This document shows, in pieces, positions 25,806 to 35,756 of a stretch of 64,000 nt of DNA. How positions within the stretch are numbered: the stretch's first letter is position 1; every line of letters begins with the position of its first letter. A program made the position numbers and the translations under genes. Where the stretch lies: assembly GCA_027491085.1 (NCBI GenBank), contig JAIXWW010000006.1, positions 1 through 64,000 of the forward strand. The letters run 5' to 3'. Source of the DNA: Bacteroidota bacterium. GTDB lineage: Bacteria; Bacteroidota; Bacteroidia; UKL13-3. Below the pieces are notes generated by a model, which saw only the letters and a list, made by a program, of their open reading frames with translations, was not told where the DNA came from and did no database searches.

Positions 25806-27125
25806 CTAAGCGTTCTTTGTAGTTTTTTTAGCCGCTGCTTTTGGAGCTTCTTCATTTACCTCGATTGAAGCTACACTACTCTTTTCTTTTTCAAGGGTGT
25901 TAATACGTTTTTTCAATTCTTGGATTGTTTTGTATAATTCATCCATCTCACTGCGATTAATAATTGGAAATTTCTCTAATGATTTTTCCATTTGCTTTTC
26001 AATTTTTCCTTTAAGGTTCAATTGCAATGCACTAACTTCACTCATCAATTTTGAATATTCAGGAGTTTCAAATAATTGAACAAAGTGCTTGTCATTTGTA
26101 TTTAACCAATTTTTATAAACATCTGCAAATTCCTTTACATCTTCACCATTTCTAACCTTAGCATACAAATTTTCGGCCATATCATCCATTGCTTTCATGC
26201 CTGTTGTGTACATCATGTATTGCATTTGATTATTTTTGGTATTGTACTCAGTCATCATATCCACTAATTCTTTCATAGTTTCCATGCTTGCCATAGTTGA
26301 ATTAGAACCAAATAATTTGGTTAATGGAGCCATTGAAGTTTGCATTTGAGCATACATTTGATTGTAATTACTCATCATTCCATCCATTATTGGATTTGAG
26401 TTAAACATATTACCAATGTTATTTTTCATGTTATCGTAATTAGTTTTACCATTATCCATCATTTTATACATGTTATCCTTCATGCTTGCCATCATGGTAT
26501 TATCCATAAAGTTTTTCATCATATCAGGATTCATGTTAAACATTTTATCCATCATGTCTTTATACGCTTCTGTATTGAACATGTTTTTAAACATTTCAGG
26601 AGTAAAAGTTTTATCGTTTAAACTTTTCATCATTGGCATAAAAAACTGGAAGGTTTTCATGTACATTTCTGAATTATTAAACATGTCAGAAAAATTATTC
26701 TTAGTTTCACCATTATTGAAATTTTTCATCATTTCATTACAGCTATCAGTCATAGTATTTTTCCAAGAGTTGAATACATTCATCATGCTATCCATATTCA
26801 TGTTTTTCATATCAAAACTGTTATTAATGTTTGGCATCATATTTTTACTCATGTCCATCCATTGTTTTGCCATTTCATTTTGTTTGTTCATGTAGTTTGT
26901 AAAAAACTCCATTCCATTGTGCATGTTATTATTTTCGCTACCAACTTGATTGAACCAATTCATTTGGCCGTCATACCATTTTTTAAAGTTTTCAGAATCC
27001 ATATTAATATTGGTTCCATTTGCCATTGTTTGTTGCATACTCTTAGCAGCATTTGTCATAGTTTCCATAGCTTGTTTTTGCATATCAGCCATAGTTTCAA
27101 ACATGTTCTTTGTATTGTTTTCCAT
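25806..27125 (-). CDS. Met/Asn-rich PhaE-like protein (PHA synthase subunit or phasin-like)
   Basis: A 439-residue soluble protein from the Met at 27125; an earlier in-frame Met (27164) is less likely because it lies closer to the promoter. The C-terminal 110 residues resemble PhaE of class III polyhydroxyalkanoate synthases: a segment like EFADVYKNWLNTNDKHFVQL, then FPIINRSEMDELYKTIQELK, a short coiled coil, and an Ala/Lys tail (AAAKKTTKNA) as in phasins. The first 300 residues are extreme in composition: I count about 69 Met in 439, many as MM pairs, with much Asn. No phaC is in the window. Own promoter and terminator, hence a single-gene unit. Phasin is the main alternative. Confidence 0.68.
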   Translation of the reverse strand: MENNTKNMFETMADMQKQAMETMTNAAKSMQQTMANGTNINMDSENFKKWYDGQMNWFNQVGSENNNMHNGMEFFTNYMNKQNEMAKQWMDMSKNMMPNINNSFDMKNMNMDSMMNVFNSWKNTMTDSCNEMMKNFNNGETKNNFSDMFNNSEMYMKTFQFFMPMMKSLNDKTFTPEMFKNMFNTEAYKDMMDKMFNMNPDMMKNFMDNTMMASMKDNMYKMMDNGKTNYDNMKNNIGNMFNSNPIMDGMMSNYNQMYAQMQTSMAPLTKLFGSNSTMASMETMKELVDMMTEYNTKNNQMQYMMYTTGMKAMDDMAENLYAKVRNGEDVKEFADVYKNWLNTNDKHFVQLFETPEYSKLMSEVSALQLNLKGKIEKQMEKSLEKFPIINRSEMDELYKTIQELKKRINTLEKEKSSVASIEVNEEAPKAAAKKTTKNA

Positions 27126-27185
27126 AATTGTAGTTTTTATACTTTTTGGTTTGATTTTGAACAAATTAGTGTTTTAAATCGGGCG

Positions 27186-27215
27186 CAAAAGTAAGTATTA
27201 TTAAAAATAAGTCAA
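27186..27215 (-). promoter_or_regulatory. Housekeeping promoter of the phaE-like gene
   Basis: On the minus strand TTG, 19 bases, then TACTTTTG: an exact fit to the Bacteroidota -33/-7 pattern. The transcript would start roughly 55 nt before the chosen start codon. Confidence 0.7.
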
Positions 27216-27361
27216 TTAATATGTTTACTTCCTAAATTTAAATTAAAGGCAATCGCTTTACAGTGGCTTCAATTCATGGTACTTGATTTTTGTCATGCTA
27301 ACTTATTGATTATATTGAGGCTGCGCTAATATTGATATTATTTACTTGTATTTAATCTAAC

Positions 27362-27394
27362 AAAAAAAGCCTGTTTTGAACAAAACAGGCTTTT
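27362..27394 (-). terminator. Rho-independent terminator of the rhodanese-thioredoxin gene
   Basis: A 14-bp stem AAAAGCCTGTTTTG/CAAAACAGGCTTTT with a 2-nt loop (27365-27394) and a T run on the minus strand. Confidence 0.82.
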
Positions 27395-27414
27395 AATAGT
27401 ATTGTAATTGAATA

Positions 27415-28164
27415 TTACTTATTTGTATTTTTTTCGATGACTTTTAATAAATCGGCTTTGGTAATTAAACCAATATTGGTGTAAACACGTTTACCATTTT
27501 TATAAAGAATTAGGGTTGGTAATTCTTCTACATTTAAGTTTTTTACTATTTCTTGGCTTTCGTCAGCGTTTACTTTTATAAATGTTAATTTATCTTTTTT
27601 CTCTTCAGTTATTTCGGCTAAGTAAGGAGCCATTTTTTTGCAAGGACCACACCATGGTGCATATACATCAACTAAAACCAATTGATTATCGACAATTTGT
27701 TTATTTAAATCGGCTAATGATAGGCCAGTAGTTGCAGGTTTTACTGGTTCATTTCCAGTAACCGAAATTGGTTTAGCCTCATTGCGCCAAGCATTCATAC
27801 CTCCTTTTAAATCATATATTTGAGTAAAGCCCATTTCCTTTAATTTATTGGCTGCACTTGCGCTTCGTCCTCCAGCTAAACAATATACATATACAGGTTT
27901 GGTTTTATCTAATTTAGCAGCTTCAACAGCAAAGTTATCGCCATTCCAATCAATGTTTTTTGCAGTTCCTATAAAACCTTCGGCATACTCGCCTGGAGTT
28001 CTAACATCAATTAATTGAATATTTTTATCGGTATTGATTTTTTGCTCAAATGCATTTACATCAAGCTTTCCGCCAACTCCATTGGCATTATTTTGACAAG
28101 ATGAAATATTGATAACAAAAAATAGCGCTATAACTGCTGTGTTAAAAAATTTAATAATTTTCAT
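27415..28164 (-). CDS. Rhodanese-thioredoxin fusion lipoprotein
   Basis: A 249-residue protein exported as a lipoprotein: hydrophobic signal, then NISSC with the lipidated Cys at residue 23. Residues 35-130 form a rhodanese domain (IDVRTPGEYAEGFI and the active loop YCLAGGRS with catalytic Cys). Residues 145-245 form a thioredoxin domain with WCGPCKK and the cis-Pro ELPTLI. A periplasmic or outer-leaflet sulfur-transfer/thiol-reducing role follows from the domains. It lies 2 nt downstream of the MBL-rhodanese gene, so both probably handle persulfides in one operon. Confidence 0.85.
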   Translation of the reverse strand: MKIIKFFNTAVIALFFVINISSCQNNANGVGGKLDVNAFEQKINTDKNIQLIDVRTPGEYAEGFIGTAKNIDWNGDNFAVEAAKLDKTKPVYVYCLAGGRSASAANKLKEMGFTQIYDLKGGMNAWRNEAKPISVTGNEPVKPATTGLSLADLNKQIVDNQLVLVDVYAPWCGPCKKMAPYLAEITEEKKDKLTFIKVNADESQEIVKNLNVEELPTLILYKNGKRVYTNIGLITKADLLKVIEKNTNK

Positions 28165-28166
28165 TT

Positions 28167-29580
28167 TTATAATAAAGTTACAGGCGCAATATAATTGGTT
28201 TTGGGAATACTTGTTTTTGAAATTTCGGTAAATCCTCCAATTACATCCACAAAATTATTCCAACCTCTTTGTTTTAAAATAGATGCAGCCACCATACTTC
28301 TATATCCACCAGCACAATGTAAAATAAATGGCTTATCTTTTGGAAACTCAGCCAAATGATTGTTAATTTTTGCTAATGGAATATTTAAGGCTCCAATTAC
28401 ATGACTTGATTCAAACTCACTTGCTTTTCTAACATCAATAACCAAAGTATTTTTTGTTTTGTAAATTTGTTCAAATTCTTGAGCTGTAATTCGGTTTATT
28501 ACATCAAATTCGTGACCACTATTTTTCCATATATTAAATCCACCATCTAAAAAACCAATGGTTTTATCGTAACCAACGCGTGCTAGCCTAATAATGGTTT
28601 CTTCTTCGCGGCCTTTATCAGTTACAATAATAATTTTTTGGTTTATATCGCTTATTAAATCGCCAACCCACATAGCAAAGTTGCTGTCTAAGCCAATATT
28701 TATGCTCAAAGGCACACTTCCCTCGCTGTAATCATTTGCATTTCGTGTGTCTAGAACCAGCACGTCATCTTGTTTTGCCAATAATTCAAAAGCCGAAATA
28801 GTAAGTGCCTGCATTCCTCGTTTTATTATTTCGTCAATACTTTCGTAACCATTAATGTTTAACAATACATTTTTAGGAAAATAAGCCGGAGGAGTGGTTA
28901 AACCAGTTAATACCTCTTTTATAAACTCTTCCTTGGTCATATTAGGGCGAAGTGCATAGTTGAATTTCTTTTGATTTCCCAAAGTATCAACCGTTTCTTT
29001 GCTCATCATTTTACCGCAGGCACTGCCAGCACCATGATTAGGATAAATTACCAAATCATCGCTCAATGGCATAATTTTATTTCTTAACGAATCGTATAAA
29101 TGACCTGCTAAAATTTCTTCAGTTAAATCGGCTATTACGTGTTGTGCTAAATCAGGCCTGCCTACATCGCCAATGAATAAAGTATCGCCAGTTATTAAAC
29201 CTTTTTCTTGGTTATTTTCATCAATCAATAAATAACAAGTACTTTCTAAAGTATGTCCTGGAGTATGAATTACTTTTATTTTACCCCCCTACTTCAAACA
29301 CTTGATTATCCTCAGCTGCAATTGCTACAAAATTAGGTTTTGCAGTTGGTCCATAAACAATCAAAGCATTAGCTTTTTTAGCTAAATCAATATGCCCCGA
29401 TACAAAATCGGCATGAAAATGTGTTTCGAAAATATATTTTATCTTAGCGTTAGCGTGTTTGGCTTTTTCCAAATAAGGAACCACCTCACGTAATGGATCA
29501 AAAATAGCTGCTTCGCCATTACTTTCAATATAATATGCTGCATGAGCCAAACATCCTGTGTATATTTGATTAATAATCAT
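28167..29580 (-). pseudogene. MBL-fold persulfide dioxygenase-like protein with two rhodanese domains, frameshifted
   Basis: Two reading frames together give one protein. Residues from the 29580 start contain the MBL motif THFHADFVSGH, and that frame runs into a stop at 29281. The next frame continues with IHTPGHTLEST (before its first ATG), GDTLFIGDVGRPDL and NHGAGSACGK, then two rhodanese domains. The first rhodanese loop (TDKGREEE) lacks the Cys; the second (HCAGGYRS) has it. The break is at a run of six G (29284-29289 on plus as C): five would restore a single frame of about 470 codons, the usual family length. Sequencing error, slippage-controlled expression or a true pseudogene are all possible. 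Confidence 0.85.
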
Positions 29581-29584
29581 TTTA

Positions 29585-29602
29585 TGTAAATATTTATTTA
29601 CA
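29585..29602. promoter_or_regulatory. Palindromic operator candidate upstream of the sulfur operon
   Basis: A perfect palindrome TGTAAATA-TT-TATTTACA ends 5 nt from the start codon of the MBL-rhodanese gene. A second palindrome TTGAC-GAGA-GTCAA lies at 29633-29646. Which regulator binds is unknown; ArsR-type persulfide sensors are one family-level possibility. Confidence 0.45.
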
Positions 29603-29676
29603 CAAATTTTAACTCAAATTATTGAATAACGATTGACGAGAGTCAAGTATTTTAATAAATTATACTACTAAAAAAC

Positions 29677-31416
29677 TTAATTAACACTGAATTGAATATA
29701 AAAGGTTGTTCCCACTCCTACTTCACTTTCTACATGTATTTTACCACCTGTTTTATTTAAAAAAGCTTTGCAAAGCAATAAACCCAAGCCCGTTCCTTTT
29801 TCATTCTCAGTACCAAGTGTGGTAAAGGTTTCAGAACCAAATAATTTTTTCACCTTATCAGCAGTCATACCAATGCCGGTATCTTTGAAAATAACCGTTT
29901 TTTTACCATTGATAACTTTAGTTGAAACTTTGATTGAATCGCCCGATTTACAAAACTTGATAGCATTTGAAAACAAATTCCTAAATACTAATTGAACAGT
30001 ATTTCTATCAGCATTTATGAGGTATTCATTTGTTATTTCGTTAATAATTTGAATATTTTTTTCAGCTGATAATTTGTTAAAAAAAGTTATTTCAACCTCA
30101 ACCAAATCCTTTAACATTATTGGTTCTACAACTATTTTTACAGCATCAATTTGGCTTTTCGACCAATTAAGCAAATTTTCTAACAAGGATGAAGTATAAT
30201 CTACGTTTTCTGTCAATTTAGGTAAATACTGCTTAAACTCATCATGCGAAATATCGTCATCACTAACAATTCGGAGCATGCTAACTAAACTAGCAAAAGG
30301 AGCTTTTAAATCGTGGGCAATAATTGAAAATAATTTATCCTTTAACCTATTAAGTTCTTCTAATTCTTTGGTTTGTTTCTCTAGCTTTTCTTTGGCTAAC
30401 TCACTTTCGGTAATATCTCTAAATATTAATAAACTTCCTTTATAAACGCCTTTCATCGGGTTTATTTCATTTGCAGTAATATCAAATATTCTATTATGTG
30501 TATTTATTGTAAAATGAATTCCATTTGCGATTTGTAAACGTTCGGTTAATAAAACTTTATCATCAATAATTTCGAGTAAATTTTTACCAATAATTTCATT
30601 ATGAGTTGCATTCAAAAATTTTAAAACAACTGAATTTATATCCAAAATTCTATGCTGTGAATCAATTATAATTACACCCTCACTCATGTTTTCAATAACC
30701 TTTTCTCTAGCTATTGGAATTAAGTTAAATAAACTATGCCTTAATAGAGAAAAAGCAATGGTAGAGGAAGTAATAATGAAAGCATAGGGAGTTAAATCTA
30801 TATGTCCAAAAGGTCTATAACCAACTATATAAATCAAATTGGTTATCCATGGAATCAATGCCGCTAAAATGATAGAGATGTACTGCTTTTTATAAATAAA
30901 ATAGCCTTTAACAAGCGTATTAATTAACAAATACATGCCGAAAATAAGCATACAGTAAAAGTAAACAGTATGAATAATGTAAACAATACCGGGCGAAAAG
31001 GATAGTAATGGAATGCCATCCGAATTATCAATGGTAACTGTTTTATACTGTAATTTATGGTAATTGTTCGAAATTACGAGTGTGAATTCAATAATTGAAA
31101 TAAAAAAAATCAAGGACAGATTGGCCTTAGTTAACCATTCAGCTTTATTTACAAAATGTAAAACAAAAACAACCCAAATTGCAGGCAAAAAGGCAATACC
31201 CAAATATTCAACCTTAATAAAAAATAACATCTGCTCCAAAGTTGAACTAGCCAATTCAAAAGAATAAGCTATGCTCCACAATGAAATAAAAAACATCAAG
31301 GAAGCAAACCACTCAACAATTTCGCCATTACGTTGAAAAAGGATAACTGCTAGAAATAAATTAGCACTTCCAATTATTAATAATACTAATGCGAAAACAT
31401 TGAAGTCAAAACTCAT
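29677..31416 (-). CDS. Sensor histidine kinase with 7TM sensor and PAS domain
   Basis: A 579-residue membrane kinase. Residues 1-225 contain seven or eight hydrophobic segments typical of the HisK N-terminal 7TM region. A PAS domain follows (about 235-340, IIIDSQHRILDINSVVLKFL). A coiled linker leads to the HisKA box IIAHDLKAPFASL with the phospho-acceptor His near 368, then N box NLFSNAIKF, G1 DTGIGM and G2 GTGLGLLLCKAF near the end. The cognate regulator is not adjacent. It is downstream of the WecA-like gene on the same strand by 38 nt and may be co-transcribed with it. Confidence 0.88.
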   Translation of the reverse strand: MSFDFNVFALVLLIIGSANLFLAVILFQRNGEIVEWFASLMFFISLWSIAYSFELASSTLEQMLFFIKVEYLGIAFLPAIWVVFVLHFVNKAEWLTKANLSLIFFISIIEFTLVISNNYHKLQYKTVTIDNSDGIPLLSFSPGIVYIIHTVYFYCMLIFGMYLLINTLVKGYFIYKKQYISIILAALIPWITNLIYIVGYRPFGHIDLTPYAFIITSSTIAFSLLRHSLFNLIPIAREKVIENMSEGVIIIDSQHRILDINSVVLKFLNATHNEIIGKNLLEIIDDKVLLTERLQIANGIHFTINTHNRIFDITANEINPMKGVYKGSLLIFRDITESELAKEKLEKQTKELEELNRLKDKLFSIIAHDLKAPFASLVSMLRIVSDDDISHDEFKQYLPKLTENVDYTSSLLENLLNWSKSQIDAVKIVVEPIMLKDLVEVEITFFNKLSAEKNIQIINEITNEYLINADRNTVQLVFRNLFSNAIKFCKSGDSIKVSTKVINGKKTVIFKDTGIGMTADKVKKLFGSETFTTLGTENEKGTGLGLLLCKAFLNKTGGKIHVESEVGVGTTFYIQFSVN

Positions 31417-31454
31417 TAAAAAGGGATATGTTTACTAAATAATAATAACTAATA

Positions 31455-32615
31455 TTATTTGTTTTGCTTGCCTAGTAACTCTTCTATTTCTTGTTCAATT
31501 TCATTTGCGTCAGCATCAATATCAGTAATCAAATGCCTATGAATATAAACAGGTAATTGACCTAATATAATAGCCATACCAACAATTACTGAAGCTAATA
31601 CCATAATGTTTGTATTTCGTAAAAGAACAGCTACAAAAATAAAAAGCACATTAGTTACATAAAGTGTTAAACAAACTTGATTATGCGTTAATCCAATCTT
31701 TATAAGCCAATGATGTAAATGATTTCTATCTGCTTTGAAAGGAGACTGCTTATTTACTATCCTTAAAATAAAAACTCTCAAGGTATCGTACAAAGGAATT
31801 ATCAAAACTGCAATTGCAATAATAGGTGCTGTAGTTAATAACAATCCATCTGTTCTAACGATATTTCCAAACTCAATAAATTTTAAAGTAAAAATCGAAA
31901 TCAAAAAGCCGATGGTCAATGAACCTGCATCACCCATAAAAATTTTAGCTGGAGCGTAATTAAAAAATAAAAAACCTAAAAGAGAACCACTTAAAGCGAA
32001 ACTAATTGTAGCCCAACCAAATTCACCAATAAGATAAAACCACGCAGCGAAGGCTAATGAAATTATCAAACCAAGCCCGCCTGCGAGTCCATCTACTCCA
32101 TCAATTAAATTAAAAGCATTGGTAATTACAATAAGTGTAAAAATACTTATTGGTATACTTAAATAAATAGAAATATCATTAACACCAAATAAACCCTGAA
32201 AACTTGTAATTCTGATACCTTCTGCCATACAAACTAAACTTGCAGAAAAAATTTGCATTACCAATTTATTAATGGGCGATATTACAATAATATCATCTTT
32301 CAAACCTGAAAAAAAGAGAACAATTAAACCTGCAGTTAAATATTGTAAACGAGGAACATTAGAATCGGCCCAAAGGCAAACAGAAATGGCAAAAGCCGCA
32401 AATATGGCTAATCCACCCAATCGTGGTATCTTGCTTGTATGTAATTTCCTGTCATTATGTGAATCATACAAACCCTTGAGTTTTGCAATTGTTATAATTG
32501 AAGGAATCCCAAAAAGGACAATTATAAATGAGGTAATAAATAAAAGTGTGGTATTTAACATAATAAATGAAATACAAAGAAGTATAAAAGAAATGATAAA
32601 AAGAAATTTAAGCAA
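31455..32615 (-). CDS. WecA/TagO-like undecaprenyl-phosphate sugar-1-phosphate transferase
   Basis: A 386-residue polytopic membrane enzyme of the MraY/WecA (glycosyltransferase 4) family that starts lipid-linked glycan synthesis. Motifs in order: HTSKIPRLGGLA (start loop), LKDDIIV (Asp pair), NAFNLIDGVDGLAGG, GDAGSLTIGF and the late cytosolic RNHLHHWLIKIG histidine loop that distinguishes WecA-type from MraY. About ten membrane segments. The rplQ terminator T run overlaps its first codons. Confidence 0.88.
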   Translation of the reverse strand: MLKFLFIISFILLCISFIMLNTTLLFITSFIIVLFGIPSIITIAKLKGLYDSHNDRKLHTSKIPRLGGLAIFAAFAISVCLWADSNVPRLQYLTAGLIVLFFSGLKDDIIVISPINKLVMQIFSASLVCMAEGIRITSFQGLFGVNDISIYLSIPISIFTLIVITNAFNLIDGVDGLAGGLGLIISLAFAAWFYLIGEFGWATISFALSGSLLGFLFFNYAPAKIFMGDAGSLTIGFLISIFTLKFIEFGNIVRTDGLLLTTAPIIAIAVLIIPLYDTLRVFILRIVNKQSPFKADRNHLHHWLIKIGLTHNQVCLTLYVTNVLFIFVAVLLRNTNIMVLASVIVGMAIILGQLPVYIHRHLITDIDADANEIEQEIEELLGKQNK

Positions 32616-32650
32616 AAAAAACTCCGACTATCAATAGATAATCGGAGTTT
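32612..32650 (-). terminator. Terminator at the end of the ribosomal superoperon
   Basis: Arms AAACTCCGA (32619-32627) and TCGGAGTTT (32642-32650), followed on the minus strand by an eight-T run. It closes the rpsL-rplQ transcription unit and touches the start of the WecA-like gene. Confidence 0.8.
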
Positions 32651-32667
32651 CTAATAAATTTATAAAA

Positions 32668-33141
32668 TTACTCTGCAGTTTCTGTAGCAACCTCAGTAGT
32701 AGCTACTTCTTCCTTTTTAGGAGCTCTTCCACGTCTCGTTTTCTTAGCAGTAGATTTAGCCGCTTTCATAGAAAGCATGGCCTCATTAAAGTCAACTAAT
32801 TCAATAATTGCCATTTCAGCATTATCACCTTGACGATTCATCAACTTTAATATTCTTAAATATCCACCTGGTCTATCAGCTACTTTAGCAGCTACAGGTC
32901 CAAATAATTCTTTAACTGCTTCTGCTTGCTTTAAATAAGAAAAAACAGTTCTTCGGCTATGTGTAGAGTCTGTCTTTGATTTGGTAATTAAAGGCTCAGC
33001 AAATAATCTTAGCGCCTTAGCTTTAGCTAAAGTAGTTGTAATTCTTTTATGCAAAATCAATGAAGAAGCCATATTGGCTAACATTGCTTTTCTGTGAGGT
33101 GCAGTTCTACCTAAATGATTAAGTTTGTTTCCGTGTCTCAT
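32668..33141 (-). CDS. rplQ: 50S ribosomal protein L17
   Basis: 157 residues. The conserved N-terminus [20 protein letters not shown] and the GGYLRILKL segment identify L17, which lies by the tunnel exit. The last 30 residues are an Ala/Lys/Glu-rich extension ([13 protein letters not shown]) common in this phylum. Last gene of the superoperon, 30 nt after rpoA. Confidence 0.96.
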   Translation of the reverse strand: MRHGNKLNHLGRTAPHRKAMLANMASSLILHKRITTTLAKAKALRLFAEPLITKSKTDSTHSRRTVFSYLKQAEAVKELFGPVAAKVADRPGGYLRILKLMNRQGDNAEMAIIELVDFNEAMLSMKAAKSTAKKTRRGRAPKKEEVATTEVATETAE

Positions 33142-33171
33142 TATATTTTTTTTTATATCGTACTAATACGA

Positions 33172-34164
33172 CTAGTCTTCGTTTAATTTAAATTTAGCAA
33201 CATCCATCCCAAAGGTTAAACCTTTATCGCGAACAAGCTCTTCTAACTCTGAAAGTGATTTCTTACCAAAATTTCTGAATTTTAATAAGTCAGCTATATC
33301 AAAACTAACCAATTCAGATAATGATTTAATATCAGCTGCTTTTAAACAATTATAGGCACGAACAGATAAATCTAAATCAGATAAAGGTGTTTTAAGAATT
33401 TTGCGAACATGTAGTAAATTCTCATCTACCTCCTGTGGAACTTCTTTTACTTGAGTATCCAAAGTAATTAATTCGTCACTGAATAACATAAAGTGCTGAA
33501 TTAATATTTTTGCAGCTTCTTTTAAAGCTTCTTCAGGATGAATTGAACCATCAGTACTGATTTCAATATTTAACTTTTCGTAATCAGTTTTTTGTTCAAC
33601 ACGGTAATCCTCAACTAAAAATTTAACATTTATGATTGGAGTAAAAACAGCGTCTATTGGAATTACACCAACAATAGAGTCCTTAGTACGGTTCTCATCA
33701 GCAGGCAAATATCCACGACCTTTTTCTACAACAAGTTCAACTTCCAAATGAACAAAACTTTCCATATTACAAATTACCAACTCAGGGTTAAGTATTTTGT
33801 AAGCGTTAGTATGCTTTGCAATATCGCCAGCAGTAAATTGCTCTTGACCTTTAATGTTAATATAAATTTTTTCGTTATCAACCCCATCCATTGTACGTTT
33901 AAAACGCACACGTTTTAGATTAAGAACTATTTCAGTTACATCTTCAATTACACCCTTAACTGTTGAAAACTCATGATCTACACCAGTTATTTTTACGGAA
34001 GTAATTGCGTAACCTTCAAGTGAAGACAATAAAATTCTTCTTAAAGAGTTACCAATAGTAACTCCGTATCCTTTTTCAAGAGGACGGAATTCGAACTGAC
34101 CGAAAAAGTCAGTATCTTTATGCATGATAACCTTGTCAGGCTTTTGAAAAGCAAGTATTGCCAT
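33172..34164 (-). CDS. rpoA: DNA-directed RNA polymerase subunit alpha
   Basis: 330 residues. The N-terminal assembly domain (1-235) has [19 protein letters not shown], and the C-terminal domain (about 250-325) has two helix-hairpin-helix units, including [15 protein letters not shown] and [10 protein letters not shown], that contact upstream DNA and activators. Placed between rpsD and rplQ, the universal alpha-operon position. Confidence 0.97.
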   Translation of the reverse strand: MAILAFQKPDKVIMHKDTDFFGQFEFRPLEKGYGVTIGNSLRRILLSSLEGYAITSVKITGVDHEFSTVKGVIEDVTEIVLNLKRVRFKRTMDGVDNEKIYINIKGQEQFTAGDIAKHTNAYKILNPELVICNMESFVHLEVELVVEKGRGYLPADENRTKDSIVGVIPIDAVFTPIINVKFLVEDYRVEQKTDYEKLNIEISTDGSIHPEEALKEAAKILIQHFMLFSDELITLDTQVKEVPQEVDENLLHVRKILKTPLSDLDLSVRAYNCLKAADIKSLSELVSFDIADLLKFRNFGKKSLSELEELVRDKGLTFGMDVAKFKLNED

Positions 34165-34188
34165 TTATAATATTCTTTTTTTAAATTA

Positions 34189-34800
34189 TTATTTAGAGTA
34201 TAACTCTACTATTAATTGTTCTTTGATGTTTTCAGGAACTTGATCACGCTCAGGTAAAGAAAGGAAAGTACCAATAAGTGATGAAGAATCCCATGATAAC
34301 CAATTAAAACGTTTAACATTAGAATTAGCTAGGCTGTTAACTATAACCTCTACTGATTTTGATTTTTCTCTAACAGCTATAATATCACCTGGTCTTAAAG
34401 TATAAGAAGAAATATTAACAACTTTACCATTTACTGTAATATGTCTATGGCCAACCAATTGACGAGCAGCTGCTCTAGTTGGAGCTAATCCTAAACGATA
34501 AACAGTATTATCCAAACGGGCTTCTAAGAATTTAATCAAGTTCTCGCCAGTTACACCTTTACGTCTAACAGCTTCTTCAAAAATTTTATAAAACTGGCGC
34601 TCTAAAACGCCATAAGTATATTTTACTTTTTGTTTTTCACCTAACTGAATAGCATACTCAGTTTGTTTTGTTCTTCTTCTAGCATTACCGTGTTGTCCAG
34701 GAGGAACAGTACTACGTTTTTCGTAATATTTGTCGCTTCCAAAAATCGGATCTTTAAAGCGTCTTGCTATTTTGGTTTTTGGACCTATATATCTTGCCAT
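34189..34800 (-). CDS. rpsD: 30S ribosomal protein S4
   Basis: 203 residues. The S4 RNA-binding domain is near 95-155 ([33 protein letters not shown]). The N-terminal region ([17 protein letters not shown]) lacks the four Cys of zinc-binding S4, so this is the zinc-free form. S4 starts 16S assembly and in many bacteria regulates the alpha operon. Confidence 0.96.
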   Translation of the reverse strand: MARYIGPKTKIARRFKDPIFGSDKYYEKRSTVPPGQHGNARRRTKQTEYAIQLGEKQKVKYTYGVLERQFYKIFEEAVRRKGVTGENLIKFLEARLDNTVYRLGLAPTRAAARQLVGHRHITVNGKVVNISSYTLRPGDIIAVREKSKSVEVIVNSLANSNVKRFNWLSWDSSSLIGTFLSLPERDQVPENIKEQLIVELYSK

Positions 34801-34821
34801 TTTGTATTCTTATTTAAATGA

Positions 34822-35214
34822 TTATACTCTTCTGCTTTTTGGAGGACGACAACCGTTGTGAGGTAATGGAGTAATATCTTTGATAGATAAAACTTCTAAA
34901 CCACTAGCTTGTAAAGTACGGATAGCACTTTCTCTTCCACTTCCTGGTCCCTTAACAAAAACATCAATTTTTTTCATACCAGCATCTACAGCAACTTTAG
35001 CACATTCTGAAGCAGCAGTTTGAGCAGCATATGGAGTATTTTTCTTAGAACCTCTAAATCCCATTTTACCGGCAGAACCCCAAGATACAACCTGACCAGT
35101 TGCATTGGTAATAGAGATAATTATATTATTAAAAGAAGCTTTAATGTGAGCTTGACCATGTGTGTCAATTACAACAACTCTTTTTTTACTAACTTTTTTA
35201 TTATTTGTAGCCAT
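34822..35214 (-). CDS. rpsK: 30S ribosomal protein S11
   Basis: 130 residues with the S11 signatures [27 protein letters not shown] segment and the terminal [15 protein letters not shown]. It lines the mRNA exit and platform. Located between rpsM and rpsD. Confidence 0.96.
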   Translation of the reverse strand: MATNNKKVSKKRVVVIDTHGQAHIKASFNNIIISITNATGQVVSWGSAGKMGFRGSKKNTPYAAQTAASECAKVAVDAGMKKIDVFVKGPGSGRESAIRTLQASGLEVLSIKDITPLPHNGCRPPKSRRV

Positions 35215-35235
35215 TATTCTTTTTTATGCTATTTA

Positions 35236-35613
35236 TTATTTAGTAACTTTCTTTTTACCTGCTACCGTTTTACGTTTACCTTTTCTGGTACGTGAATTGG
35301 TTTTAGTTCTTTGACCACGAACAGGTAATCCTTTACGATGACGAAGACCACGATAACAACCAATATCTAATAAACGTTTAATATTTAATTGTTTTTCTGA
35401 TCTTAACTCACCTTCAACAGTTACAAAATCAGTGATGTGTTTACGAATAGCACTTAATTCGTCATCACTCCACTCACTAACCTTTTTATTTACATCAATA
35501 TTATTAGTATTTAATATTAACGTAGCGGTTGAACGTCCTATTCCGTAAATATAGGTTAAACCTATTTCACCTCTTTTATTTTTTGGTAAATCTATACCTG
35601 ATATACGAGCCAT
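35236..35613 (-). CDS. rpsM: 30S ribosomal protein S13
   Basis: 125 residues. [20 protein letters not shown] at the start and [19 protein letters not shown] near residue 90 identify S13, which bridges to the large subunit and touches P-site tRNA. The basic C-terminal tail is typical. Confidence 0.96.
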   Translation of the reverse strand: MARISGIDLPKNKRGEIGLTYIYGIGRSTATLILNTNNIDVNKKVSEWSDDELSAIRKHITDFVTVEGELRSEKQLNIKRLLDIGCYRGLRHRKGLPVRGQRTKTNSRTRKGKRKTVAGKKKVTK

Positions 35614-35622
35614 ATTATATTA

Positions 35623-35739
35623 TTATCCTTGACGTTGTTTAAACTTTGGGTTCTTTTTGTTAATTACGTAAACTCTACCTTTACGTTTTACAATTACACA
35701 ATCCTCGCTGCGTTTCTTTACAGAAGCTCTTACTTTCAT
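35623..35739 (-). CDS. rpmJ: 50S ribosomal protein L36, zinc-free type
   Basis: A 38-residue gene read directly from the DNA between infA and rpsM. It starts [14 protein letters not shown] and ends NPKFKQRQG. The canonical zinc ligands are lost: Ser, Asn and Phe stand where Cys, Cys and His occur in zinc-binding L36, leaving one Cys. It ends 10 nt before rpsM. Confidence 0.93.
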   Translation of the reverse strand: MKVRASVKKRSEDCVIVKRKGRVYVINKKNPKFKQRQG

Positions 35740-35756
35740 TTCTTCTATTTATTTTT

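Noticed and set aside
26470..27194. Plus-strand open frames opposite the phaE-like gene
   Set aside because: They are hydrophobic mirror frames created by the Met/Asn-rich codons (ATG/AAT read as CAT/ATT) of the true gene.
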